64,000 nt of DNA from Azospirillum brasilense (lineage in GTDB: Bacteria; Pseudomonadota; Alphaproteobacteria; Azospirillales; Azospirillaceae). Shown in pieces: positions 7,386-15,114 of this stretch. The DNA is taken from positions 127,001 through 191,000 of the forward strand of contig NZ_CP012917.1 of assembly GCF_001315015.1 (NCBI RefSeq), written 5' to 3'. The number at the start of each line of letters is the position of its first letter. The first letter of the stretch is position 1. Below the pieces are notes generated by a model. The model made no database searches, was not told where the DNA came from, and saw only the letters and a program-made list of their open reading frames with translations. The position numbers and the translations under genes are program-made.

Positions 7386-8693
7386 ATGAGCCCTCCACCG
7401 TACGACGGGCGCCGGCGCGTCGTCATCACCGGCCTGGGGGTGATCTCTCCCAATGGCATCGGCACCGAGACGTTCTGGCGCAGTTGCCTCGCCGGCAAGA
7501 GCGGCGTGGCGCGCATCGGGACCTTCGACACCAGCCGGTTCGATACCGCCATCGCCGGCGTCGTTGGGGATTTCAATCCGGAAAACTTCGACATCTCCCC
7601 CCGGCAGCGCAATGCCCTGGACCGTTACGCGCTGTTCGCGCTGGCCGCCGCCCAGGAAGCGGTAACCCAGTCGCGCCTGCTCGACACCGGCTATGACCCG
7701 TCGCGCTTCGGCGTGTGCATCGCCACCGCCATCGCCGGCACCAAGTTCATGGAGGAGGAGTTTCTCCGCCTGACCGGCGGCGCGACCGGACCGCTCAATC
7801 CCGAACTGGCCAGCCGCAACCTGCTGCTGGGCGCCAGCTTTCACGTCGCCGCCAGCGAAGTGGCGCGGAAGTATTCGGCGCGCGGCCCGGTGCAGACCCT
7901 GGCCACCGGTTGCACCGCCGGTCTGGACGCCATCGGGCAAGCCTGTGACCTGATCCGTTGCGGTGACGCCGACGTCATGGTCGCTGGCGCCACCGAGGCG
8001 CCGATCACTCCCATCGCCCTGGCGGCGTTCGACATTGTCGGTGCGCTCGCCAGCGACCGCAACGGCACGCCCGAAACGGCGTCACGCCCCTACGACAAGA
8101 CGCGGGCGGGGTTCGTGCTGGGCGAGGGCTGCGGGCTTCTCGTCCTCGAATCGCTGGAGCACGCCCAAGCGCGCGGCGCAACAATCCTGGCCGAGGTGGC
8201 CGGCTTCGGGTCCACCTGCAACGCCTACCACATGACCAACCTGGCCCCGGAAGGCGCGGACCTGCATCGGGCGATGAAGCTGGCTCTGGCCGATGCCGGG
8301 CTGGAGCCCGAGCGGATCGACCACGTCAACGCCCACGGCAGTTCGACCCCCCAGAACGACGTCAACGAGACGAACGCGCTCAAGAAGACTTTGGGGCGCC
8401 GTGCCTACGAAATCCCTGTCTGTTCGCTGAAGTCGATCGTCGGCCACGCGCTGGCCGCCGCCAACACCATCGAACTGGTCGCCTCGGTGCTGGCGGTCCA
8501 GCACCAGGAGGTGCCGCCAACCATCAACCATCAGGTTCCCGATCCCGATTGCGACCTCGACTACGTCACCGAAGGGGCGCGCAAGGCCAGGATCGATTAC
8601 GTGCTGAAGGATGCCAGCGGCTTCTCGGGAATTCACAGCGCCGTAATCCTGGCCCGATTCGACGGCCATCAACAGGGTGGGCTCCAACAATGA
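7386..8693 (+). CDS. Type II polyketide ketosynthase alpha (KS-alpha)
   Basis: 435 residues, a beta-ketoacyl synthase of the KAS II/type II PKS class. The nucleophile Cys176 lies in TLATGCTAGLDAIGQA; the two catalytic histidines are His317 (NAHGSST) and His354 (IVGHALAAAN). With KS-beta it would form the heterodimer that extends a malonyl-ACP-derived chain by repeated decarboxylative condensation. It is distinguished from FabF by the adjacent KS-beta gene, whose start overlaps its stop (ATGA at 8690-8693), and by the ketoreductase and aromatase context. No acyltransferase gene is present, so malonyl loading is presumably done by the fatty-acid enzyme FabD, as in other type II systems. Confidence 0.94.
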   Translation: MSPPPYDGRRRVVITGLGVISPNGIGTETFWRSCLAGKSGVARIGTFDTSRFDTAIAGVVGDFNPENFDISPRQRNALDRYALFALAAAQEAVTQSRLLDTGYDPSRFGVCIATAIAGTKFMEEEFLRLTGGATGPLNPELASRNLLLGASFHVAASEVARKYSARGPVQTLATGCTAGLDAIGQACDLIRCGDADVMVAGATEAPITPIALAAFDIVGALASDRNGTPETASRPYDKTRAGFVLGEGCGLLVLESLEHAQARGATILAEVAGFGSTCNAYHMTNLAPEGADLHRAMKLALADAGLEPERIDHVNAHGSSTPQNDVNETNALKKTLGRRAYEIPVCSLKSIVGHALAAANTIELVASVLAVQHQEVPPTINHQVPDPDCDLDYVTEGARKARIDYVLKDASGFSGIHSAVILARFDGHQQGGLQQ

Positions 8694-9835
8694 CACGCAA
8701 AGCGGCGATCACCGGGATCGGCGTCGTCCTCCCGGATACCAACACCGTGTCCGAACTGTGGGACCGGCAGCTCGTCGGGGGCAATGCCATCAGGCCGCTG
8801 TCGGAGCGGCTGTGGGGCAGCAGCGTCGACGAGGCGCGCGCCGACGGCTGCATCCCGCCGCGGCTGGCCAACAAGCTGGACGCCTTCACCCGCTATGCCA
8901 TGGTGGCGGCGCAACGGGCCATCGACGATGCCGGCCTGCCGATGGACAAGATCGACCGCGAGCGTTGCGGCGTGTTCGTCGGCAATGCCTTCGGCGGCTG
9001 GCGGTTCACCGAAACCGAGCTGCGCAACCTGCACTGCGACGGTCCGCGGGCGGTCAGCCCGTTCCAGGCGACGAGCTGGTTCCCGGCGGCACCCCAGGGA
9101 CAGATCACCATCCATTACGGCATCAAGGGTTTCAGCAAGACCTATATGGCCGACCGGGCCAGCAGTCTGGTCAGCGTCGCCGCGGCGGCGCGGATGATCG
9201 AAAGCGGCAAGATCGACGTCGCCATCGCGGGTGGCACGGAAAGCACCAACACAGACTTCGTGCGCACGGCGCTGGAGAGCATTTCCCTCGCCGAGCCTGG
9301 AAACCATGCATCGGATGGGACGGGATTCACGGTCTCGGAGGGCGCGGTCTTCCTGATCCTCGAAGACGTGGAACGGGCGGCGCGGCGCGGCGCCGGCGTC
9401 TATGCGCGGATCGGCGCGTTCGCCATGGCCAATGCGCCGTGCGAGACCGACGGCTACGGTTCCGACCCCGACGCCCTGGTGCGGACCATGCGCGGCGCGC
9501 TCGGCGGTCGCGAACCGACGCTGGTGATGCCCGATGCCTGCGGACTGAGCGCCGCCGACCGCGCGGAGGCCGAGGCGCTGCGCCAAGTCTGCGCGGAGGC
9601 GCCCCAGGTCGTGCCAAAACGGAAGTATGGGCACAGCTTCGGCGCCGAGGGAGCGCTCGATATCGCCTACGCAAGCCTGATGCTCAACCGGCAGCGGATC
9701 CTGCCAAAGGCCGACCTCCGGACCGGCCCCGTCGTCCTCGAGCCGGAGCGTGCCCGCATCGACAGCGTCCTCATCAATGGCTGCGCCACCGGCGGGGCCG
9801 CCTGCAGCCTGTTGTTAACCGCAAGGGGAGTGTGA
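8690..9835 (+). CDS. Ketosynthase beta / chain length factor (KS-beta)
   Basis: 381 residues from the ATG overlapping the KS-alpha stop. It has a thiolase-like KS fold without a catalytic centre. Aligning KTYMADRASSLVSVAAAARM with the KS-alpha active site puts Arg156 where the nucleophilic Cys lies; actinobacterial chain length factors usually carry Gln there. The first catalytic His motif is also lost (DACGLSAAD), while KYGHSFGAEGA keeps the second. This is the pattern of a KS-beta, which partners KS-alpha and sets chain length. The Arg replacement and overall divergence suggest a distinct Gram-negative lineage of chain length factor. An in-frame start at 8549 would run through the KS-alpha gene and is rejected. 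Confidence 0.9.
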   Translation: MTRKAAITGIGVVLPDTNTVSELWDRQLVGGNAIRPLSERLWGSSVDEARADGCIPPRLANKLDAFTRYAMVAAQRAIDDAGLPMDKIDRERCGVFVGNAFGGWRFTETELRNLHCDGPRAVSPFQATSWFPAAPQGQITIHYGIKGFSKTYMADRASSLVSVAAAARMIESGKIDVAIAGGTESTNTDFVRTALESISLAEPGNHASDGTGFTVSEGAVFLILEDVERAARRGAGVYARIGAFAMANAPCETDGYGSDPDALVRTMRGALGGREPTLVMPDACGLSAADRAEAEALRQVCAEAPQVVPKRKYGHSFGAEGALDIAYASLMLNRQRILPKADLRTGPVVLEPERARIDSVLINGCATGGAACSLLLTARGV

Positions 9836-9838
9836 GCA

Positions 9839-10096
9839 ATGAGCAGAAAAGAGATGGTTCTCGGCACAGTCGTGTGCGCCATCCGTGCCTATCTCGGCAA
9901 TGATTCCGCCAGCCTGACCGGCGATACCCGCCTGGAGGAGGCGTTCGGCATCGACTCCACCGAGATGGTCTGCATCGTCGTCGACCTCGAGAAGGAGCTG
10001 GGGATCAGCCTGAAGGGGATGAAGTTCTCGATCCTCCAGACCCCTGACGATCTGGTCGCGGCCATCCTCGACCGCATGCCGACCGCTGTGGCGTGA
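9839..10096 (+). CDS. Polyketide acyl carrier protein
   Basis: 85 residues, the usual size of a discrete ACP. The phosphopantetheine attachment Ser40 is in FGIDSTEMV, at the start of helix II, followed by an acidic recognition helix (VVDLEKELGISL). It carries the growing chain for the KS-alpha/KS-beta dimer and presents it to the ketoreductase and aromatase/cyclase. Only three bases separate it from KS-beta and three from the next gene, so it is within the same transcript. The phosphopantetheinyl transferase needed to activate it is encoded at 13284-13910. Confidence 0.93.
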   Translation: MSRKEMVLGTVVCAIRAYLGNDSASLTGDTRLEEAFGIDSTEMVCIVVDLEKELGISLKGMKFSILQTPDDLVAAILDRMPTAVA

Positions 10097-10099
10097 CGC

Positions 10100-10660
10100 A
10101 TGATTTCGGCTGGAGCGGCGCGCGTGTACGCCAAGTTCCGGTTCTTCGACCACGACACCACCCCCGGCCCGCGCGGCTGGAATGGGCGTGGCCGACCGGG
10201 TTTCCGGTTCCGCTGCACCGAGGGACATGCCATTGATCGCGGCAACTATGGCGGGCACTCCTTCGGCGCGGTGGACTTCGACCTCGGGCGTTTCCCGGAA
10301 CGGGCTGCCGCCGAGGCTGTGGATTGCCGGCTCATCAGGAGGGGCCGCGGTACGACCCCGGCCTCGCCGGACGACCTGTTCCTCATCACAACCTGCCGGA
10401 TCGGCGCGCTGGATGCCTTGCGCTTCCTCGACCAGTTCGACACCGCCAGCCGCTACATGGTCTCGCGTCCCGGCATTGTCCGCTTCCGCCTGTACCGAAG
10501 CCTGTCCCCGGCAGCGCGGTTCCAGTTCGTCAACCTCGCCCAATGGCGCAGTGTCGAGGCATTCACGGACGCCTTCGCCCAGGACGAGTTCAAGTCGCTG
10601 ATCAAAGGCGGATTCGACCACACCAGTCAGATAATCGTCGCCAAGCCATGGCACCAATAA
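10100..10660 (+). CDS. ABM-domain (monooxygenase-like) protein 1 of 4
   Basis: 186 residues. The C-terminal half (about 90-186) is a ferredoxin-like alpha/beta domain of the antibiotic biosynthesis monooxygenase (ABM) type, with the recurring pattern of a hydrophobic strand, SRPGIVRFRLYRSL and FQFVNLAQWRSVEAF. The N-terminal half is Arg/Gly-rich and looks like a divergent or degraded first domain. ABM enzymes of the ActVA-ORF6/TcmH/ElmH kind oxidise anthrone-type intermediates to quinones with O2 and no cofactor. It is the first of four adjacent genes with this fold, directly after the ACP. Substrate and activity are inferred. Confidence 0.75.
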   Translation: MISAGAARVYAKFRFFDHDTTPGPRGWNGRGRPGFRFRCTEGHAIDRGNYGGHSFGAVDFDLGRFPERAAAEAVDCRLIRRGRGTTPASPDDLFLITTCRIGALDALRFLDQFDTASRYMVSRPGIVRFRLYRSLSPAARFQFVNLAQWRSVEAFTDAFAQDEFKSLIKGGFDHTSQIIVAKPWHQ

Positions 10661-10675
10661 TGCTGGAGGAAATCC

Positions 10676-11266
10676 ATGCGTTTTTCCATAAACATTCTCA
10701 AGGCCGATCCGCAAGCGGACATCGCGCGGACCTGGACGGCCGCCAGGGCGGCGCCTTCCGCGCAGCCGGGGTTTGTCGAGGCCAAGCTGCACCGGGTCTA
10801 CAAGCAGCTCAACAGGGATGGCTACTCCCACGTGAGCATGGAGGCGTGGTCCTCACCCGAAGCCTGCGGCAAGGTCCACACGACCCCTGAGAACCTTTAC
10901 GAAATCGTCAATCAAGGCCGCAGTGCGGATTGGGCTCCCGATCCCGGCAACCTGATCGTCACCAACCCTTACCGCATTCCGCCCGACGAAGCTGAGCGCC
11001 ACGCCGAGATGTGGGACACCTCGAAGCGCCACATGGAAACGCGCGAGGGCTTCGTCGATGCCTATCTTTTCCGGGCCGTCGATAAGAACAGCGAGTATTT
11101 CTTCGTCAGCCGCGCCGAGTGGCGAAGTGAAGATCTGTTCATGCGCCAGTTCTCCGGCAAGGACTTCAAGCAGATCGTCAAACCTTTCGAGGGCATCTTC
11201 GCGATCTGCCTGTCCCATGTCGTCGCAACGGTCAAGCCCAGCATCCAGGCCGAGGTGGTGGGATGA
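10676..11266 (+). CDS. Tandem ABM-domain protein 2 of 4
   Basis: 196 residues, preceded by the ribosome site GGAGGAA. Two ABM-like ferredoxin folds can be read: residues about 1-95 (FSINILKADPQAD; AQPGFVEAKLHRVY) and about 98-190 (NPYRIPPDEAERHAEMWDTS; TREGFVDAYLFRAV; YFFVSRAEWRSEDLF). The second domain strongly resembles the C-terminal domains of the neighbouring proteins (the phrase from the pattern W-x-x-x-K-x-H-M to G-F-V-x-A-x-L-F-R is shared), which indicates duplication. It is probably an oxygenase or a structural partner in post-PKS quinone formation. Its stop overlaps the next start (ATGA). Confidence 0.75.
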   Translation: MRFSINILKADPQADIARTWTAARAAPSAQPGFVEAKLHRVYKQLNRDGYSHVSMEAWSSPEACGKVHTTPENLYEIVNQGRSADWAPDPGNLIVTNPYRIPPDEAERHAEMWDTSKRHMETREGFVDAYLFRAVDKNSEYFFVSRAEWRSEDLFMRQFSGKDFKQIVKPFEGIFAICLSHVVATVKPSIQAEVVG

Positions 11267-11916
11267 GCGCCACGGTCCAAGTCATCGATCTGATCGAAAC
11301 CGAAAGCCTGGACGACGCCGAGGCGATGTGGCGAGCGGTGTGCGGCTTCCTGGCAACGCAACCCGGTTTCCTGTCGGGCGAGTTGCTGAACACCTTCCAA
11401 TCCATCCACCCCAAGGGCGACTACAAGTTCACGAGCTGCTGCCAGTGGGAAAGCGACGCCGCTTGGCAGGCGGCGCGGCAGGCCGCCAGGGAAAACCCGG
11501 AGCTGGCCTTGCGGCTGCGCAGCCGCAAGGCGGTCTTCACCGCCTTCAAGGCGGAACTCGCTGACGGCTGCGGCTACCAGGGCAGCCGTGGGGCCCTGGA
11601 CACCATGGTGCTGGTGGACGTCATTCGGCTCGACGAGGCGCAGATGGCCGGCTACGCCGCCATGTGGGGGTGCGCCAACGCCTACATGCGCACCAAGCCC
11701 GGCTATGTCGGCGCCAGCCTCTACCGCACCCTGGACCTCGGCAACCCCATCAAGTTCATCAATTTGGCCGAATGGGAGTCCACCGAGGTTTTTTTCGCCG
11801 CGCTGGATACCCCCGAGTTCATGGCGATCATCGGACCTTACAAGGATGATTTCTCGCTGTATCTCAGCAGCAAGCGGACGCAGGTCGCCTCAGCCGCCCT
11901 GGCGGAGGCCAAGTGA
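11263..11916 (+). CDS. Tandem ABM-domain protein 3 of 4
   Basis: 217 residues with two ABM-like domains: about 1-95 (VIDLIETESLDDAEAMWRAV; ATQPGFLSGELLNTF; CCQWESDAAWQ) and about 105-205 (VLVDVIRLDEAQMAGYAAMW; TKPGYVGASLYRTL; FINLAEWESTEVFF). The start codon overlaps the stop of the previous gene, and the next gene starts two bases after its own stop, so all four ABM genes are tightly coupled. The function is inferred as polyketide tailoring oxidation, from the fold and from the location inside a type II PKS operon. Confidence 0.75.
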   Translation: MSATVQVIDLIETESLDDAEAMWRAVCGFLATQPGFLSGELLNTFQSIHPKGDYKFTSCCQWESDAAWQAARQAARENPELALRLRSRKAVFTAFKAELADGCGYQGSRGALDTMVLVDVIRLDEAQMAGYAAMWGCANAYMRTKPGYVGASLYRTLDLGNPIKFINLAEWESTEVFFAALDTPEFMAIIGPYKDDFSLYLSSKRTQVASAALAEAK

Positions 11917-11917
11917 G

Positions 11918-12544
11918 ATGGACCACATCATCGATGTCGTCACCTGCGCCGATCGCGTTCGCTTCCGGGCGCTATGGCGGTCTTACGCCGGGGCTCTGGC
12001 CAACCGGACCGGCTTCCGCAGCGCCGAGCTGTTCGAAATGCAGCGCGATGTCCGCGACGCCTGCTACGATTTCGTCGCCGTCTATGGCTGGCGGGCGGGT
12101 GCGGTGGCCGTTCACTCCGAAGGTGAGCGCGATGCGGGGCCTTCGGCGCCCGGCGTGAGCATCGAACGCGCGCTGTACCGACTCGAACTGCAGCTCGCCG
12201 ATCTTGCCGATCCGGAGGAAGGGCATGTCTGGCTGGTCAATCCCTTCGAAATCACGGAGGAGCAGATCCCCGACGTCCTTGACATGTGGGACAAGGCCAA
12301 AGACCACATGATCGCCAAGCCGGGCTTCGTCAACGCCCGGCTGTTCCGGACCGGCCAGGCGCCCTTCCGGTTCGGGCTGGTCAACGTCGCCCAGTGGCGC
12401 AGCGCCGACTTCTTCCTGCGGGCCCTGAACGACAAGGCCTATGACTCGCATCGCGAGCGCTCCCTCCAGTATCGGCTGCATTCCTCCCTGTGCACCCGAG
12501 CAGGCCTGATCCTGCCGGCTCCCGCCGGCGCAGAACAAGAATGA
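11918..12544 (+). CDS. Tandem ABM-domain protein 4 of 4
   Basis: 208 residues from the ATG at 11918. The second half (about 100-195) is a clear ABM-type domain with VNPFEITEEQIPDVLDMWDK, AKPGFVNARLFRTG and LVNVAQWRSADFFL. The first half is a more divergent copy beginning IIDVVTCADRVRFRALW. It closely follows the pattern of the two preceding genes. The stop codon overlaps the start of the SDR gene at 12541. An in-frame upstream start at 11588 lies inside the previous gene and is rejected. Its role is as for the other ABM proteins; whether all four are catalytic cannot be told from sequence. Confidence 0.75.
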   Translation: MDHIIDVVTCADRVRFRALWRSYAGALANRTGFRSAELFEMQRDVRDACYDFVAVYGWRAGAVAVHSEGERDAGPSAPGVSIERALYRLELQLADLADPEEGHVWLVNPFEITEEQIPDVLDMWDKAKDHMIAKPGFVNARLFRTGQAPFRFGLVNVAQWRSADFFLRALNDKAYDSHRERSLQYRLHSSLCTRAGLILPAPAGAEQE

Positions 12545-13278
12545 GCGAGGCGGACATGACAAACAGAGTGGCGCTGGTGACCGGGGCGAGCCGCGGCATT
12601 GGCGAACGGATCGCGGCCTATTTCGCCGCCGAGGGCTACGACTTGGTGCTGATCGCCCGCGATGGCGCAAAGCTGTCGGACGTGGCGGAGGGATTGCGAC
12701 ACACCCACGGCGTCTCCGTCCGCTGGAGCGCCGTCGACGTCTGCGCCTTCGACGCGGCGCGGGCCGAGGTGGAGGGCCACATCGCCGCCTACGGGCGGCT
12801 GGACGTGCTGGTCAATTCCGCAGGAATCTTCCGCTTCGGCACGTCGGCGATGACGCTCGACGACTTCGATGCCCTGCTGGCGACCAACGTCAAGGCCGTC
12901 CACAACCTGTGCGCCGCGTGCCGCCCGGCGCTGGAACGATCGGACCGCGCCCACATCTTCAACATCTCCTCCATCACCGGCGTCGAGGCGTTCGCCCCGG
13001 TAGGCGGCTACGGCGCGAGCAAGTTCGCCCTCGTCGGCTACGGTCTGGCACTTACCAAGGAATTGCTGCGCTCGAACATCAAGGTCACAACCTTGTGCCC
13101 TGACGTGGTCGACACCGACATGGCTGCCGGGAGCGGCTTGGCCAGTGAGCAGATGATCGCACCGGACGACATGTGCCGTGCCATCGACTTCGTGCTGTCG
13201 TTGTCGCCGGCCGCCGTTCTCGACCAGCTGGTGATCAAGTGCCGGACGATGGTTGAGCGGGCCAACGTCAGGGGTTGA
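12541..13278 (+). CDS. SDR oxidoreductase, polyketide tailoring
   Basis: 245 residues starting at the ATG that overlaps the previous stop. It is a classical SDR: TGASRGIG cofactor loop near residue 14, VNSAG around 93-97, NISSITG with the catalytic Ser, and YGASKFAL with Tyr/Lys. It is only distantly related to the ketoreductase at 6584 and lacks that enzyme's long identity with actIII, so a separate reduction is likely, for example of a second carbonyl or a quinone after cyclisation. It sits between the ABM genes and the phosphopantetheinyl transferase on the same transcript. Confidence 0.85.
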   Translation: MSEADMTNRVALVTGASRGIGERIAAYFAAEGYDLVLIARDGAKLSDVAEGLRHTHGVSVRWSAVDVCAFDAARAEVEGHIAAYGRLDVLVNSAGIFRFGTSAMTLDDFDALLATNVKAVHNLCAACRPALERSDRAHIFNISSITGVEAFAPVGGYGASKFALVGYGLALTKELLRSNIKVTTLCPDVVDTDMAAGSGLASEQMIAPDDMCRAIDFVLSLSPAAVLDQLVIKCRTMVERANVRG

Positions 13279-13283
13279 TCGTC

Positions 13284-13910
13284 ATGAGGGGGGAGTGGCG
13301 GACCATCCCGTTCCGGGAGGTTCCCAGGATAGACCGGCAGGATCGTCTCGCCTGCGTCTTCCTGCTCGAACACGATGCACCCGCGGTCCTGCGGGCACAC
13401 AGCAACGCGGTCGCCAACCGCCTGCTGCGGCGGTGCGTCGACGAGGACGAGATCAGTCTTCACAAGGACACCCGAGGCAAACCTCTGGTGTCCGGTTCGG
13501 GGGTCCATGTCAGCCTCAGCCACAGCGGCCGTTGCCTGGCCGTTGCCGTCAGCACCGTCGACCTCGGCATGGACATCGAGTCCCTGCGGTATCCCGACAA
13601 GTGGCCGGCGCTCTACCGCTGGATCACCGCCCCTGGCGAGCAGGCGGAAGCGGCTACCGGCGCCGATTTCCTCCGTGTGTGGACGGCCAAGGAGGCGCTG
13701 GTGAAGGCGCTGGGCACCGGGCTCGACTATGGGCTGCACCGGCTGCCGGTTCCCACCCTCGACTCCCCCGCTTATCGCCGGGTGCGGATGGAGGACCGGA
13801 CTTACTGGCTTCGCCCCCTGCCGATGTGGAAGGACATGGTGGCGTGCCTGGCGCTTGAACGGCCGTGCACCGTGCACACCCTCGTCGTCGCCGATCTTCT
13901 GAGGCCTTGA
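13284..13910 (+). CDS. 4'-phosphopantetheinyl transferase (Sfp type)
   Basis: 208 residues. Family motifs are visible in order: KPLVSGSGVHVSLSHSG (about 66-82), the Mg-binding DLGMDIES with Asp97 and Glu99, and WTAKEALVKALG with Trp133, Lys136 and Glu137. It transfers phosphopantetheine from CoA to Ser40 of the cluster's ACP. A pathway-dedicated enzyme supports the cluster being self-sufficient. The ATG at 13284 follows AGGGG with good spacing; a TTG at 13275 overlapping the SDR stop is an alternative start adding three residues. Confidence 0.9.
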   Translation: MRGEWRTIPFREVPRIDRQDRLACVFLLEHDAPAVLRAHSNAVANRLLRRCVDEDEISLHKDTRGKPLVSGSGVHVSLSHSGRCLAVAVSTVDLGMDIESLRYPDKWPALYRWITAPGEQAEAATGADFLRVWTAKEALVKALGTGLDYGLHRLPVPTLDSPAYRRVRMEDRTYWLRPLPMWKDMVACLALERPCTVHTLVVADLLRP

Positions 13911-13965
13911 GCCCGCCCGCTCCTCTTTCCGAGCCTTCGATCCAGCCCTTCCGAAAGGTGAGCCG

Positions 13966-15078
13966 ATGCCCCCACCGCTGTGCAGCGCCTGGCAGTTTCG
14001 CCAACTGATCGCGGTCGGCATGGTCGTCGGAGCGCTGGGCCTGGCCGGCTGCAGCGACGGCGAGGCGAGCAAGGCCGCGTCGGCGCAAGCTCGACCGGTC
14101 ATGGTGGCACGGGTGCATTACGCGCCGCTGGTCGAGCCCCGCGGGTTCGTCGCGACAGTCAGGGCACGGGTGGAAAGTCCCCTCGCCTTCCAGATCGGCG
14201 GCAAGGTGGTCCGCCGCCTCGTGGAGGTCGGCCAGCATGTGGAAACCGCGGCCATGCTGGCGATCCTCGACGACAAGGACCTGCGGCTCCAGCAGGAGCA
14301 GGCCGAAGCCGAGGTGCGGGCGGCGCGGGTCGCCTTCGATCAAGCCGCGGTCGAGCAGCGCCGGGGCCGGCAACTGCGCGGGGCGGGCTGGGTCCCTCAG
14401 GCCGTCCTCGACAAGCTCACCGCCGCCACCGAGGAGGCGCGCAGCCGGCTCACCCGCGGCGAGCGTGCCTTGGAACTGACGCACAACGCTCTCGGCCATG
14501 CGGTGCTGACGGCCGATGCCACCGGCGTGGTCACCGCCACTCTGGTCGAGCCGGGCGAGGTTGTGACGGCCGGGCGGCCGGTCATCCAGCTCGCCCACGA
14601 TGGCGACCGCGAGGCGGTGATCGCCGTGCCCGAATCCCTGATCGGGCAACTGGCCGAGGGCCAAGCCTCCATGGTCCTGTGGCCCAAACCGGGCAAGTCC
14701 TATGCGTTGCGGCTGCGGGAGCTGAGCCCCGCAGCCGACCCGGTCACCCGCACCTATGCGGCGCGCTACACCGTCCTTGACGTCGACAGCGATGTGGTTC
14801 TCGGCATGAGCGCCACGGTGACCATAGCCGGCAGTCCATCCGTGCCGCTGGCGCGGCTGCCCCTCGGCGCGCTGTTCGACCGGGGCGCCGGCTCGGCGGT
14901 GTGGACGGTGGCGGCCGACGGTGGCCTGACTCTCAGCCCCGTCGACGTGGCGCGCTACGACGGCACCAGCGTCTATGTTCGAGGCGGGGTCGAGGAGGGG
15001 GACAGCGTGGTCGCGCTGGGCGTGCACAAGCTCGATGCGGGACAGAAGGTGCGCGTCATCAACCGGCCCGGTGTCTGA
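13966..15078 (+). CDS. RND efflux periplasmic adaptor (membrane fusion lipoprotein)
   Basis: 370 residues. The N-terminus has a hydrophobic segment and the lipobox LGLAGC (Cys about residue 29), so it should be anchored to the inner membrane as a lipoprotein. Next come a barrel-sandwich half-motif (ESPLAFQIGGKVVRRLVEVG), an alpha-helical hairpin (about 95-165), the second lipoyl half (VLTADATGVVTATLVEPGEV) and the beta-barrel/membrane-proximal domains. It pairs with the RND pump that starts 36 bases downstream. No outer-membrane factor gene is present, so a TolC-type protein from elsewhere is needed. It is likely for export of, or resistance to, the polyketide. Confidence 0.9.
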   Translation: MPPPLCSAWQFRQLIAVGMVVGALGLAGCSDGEASKAASAQARPVMVARVHYAPLVEPRGFVATVRARVESPLAFQIGGKVVRRLVEVGQHVETAAMLAILDDKDLRLQQEQAEAEVRAARVAFDQAAVEQRRGRQLRGAGWVPQAVLDKLTAATEEARSRLTRGERALELTHNALGHAVLTADATGVVTATLVEPGEVVTAGRPVIQLAHDGDREAVIAVPESLIGQLAEGQASMVLWPKPGKSYALRLRELSPAADPVTRTYAARYTVLDVDSDVVLGMSATVTIAGSPSVPLARLPLGALFDRGAGSAVWTVAADGGLTLSPVDVARYDGTSVYVRGGVEEGDSVVALGVHKLDAGQKVRVINRPGV

Positions 15079-15114
15079 ACAGACCTTCTCTTCCCGAGGA
15101 CAGCGGAGCACTCC

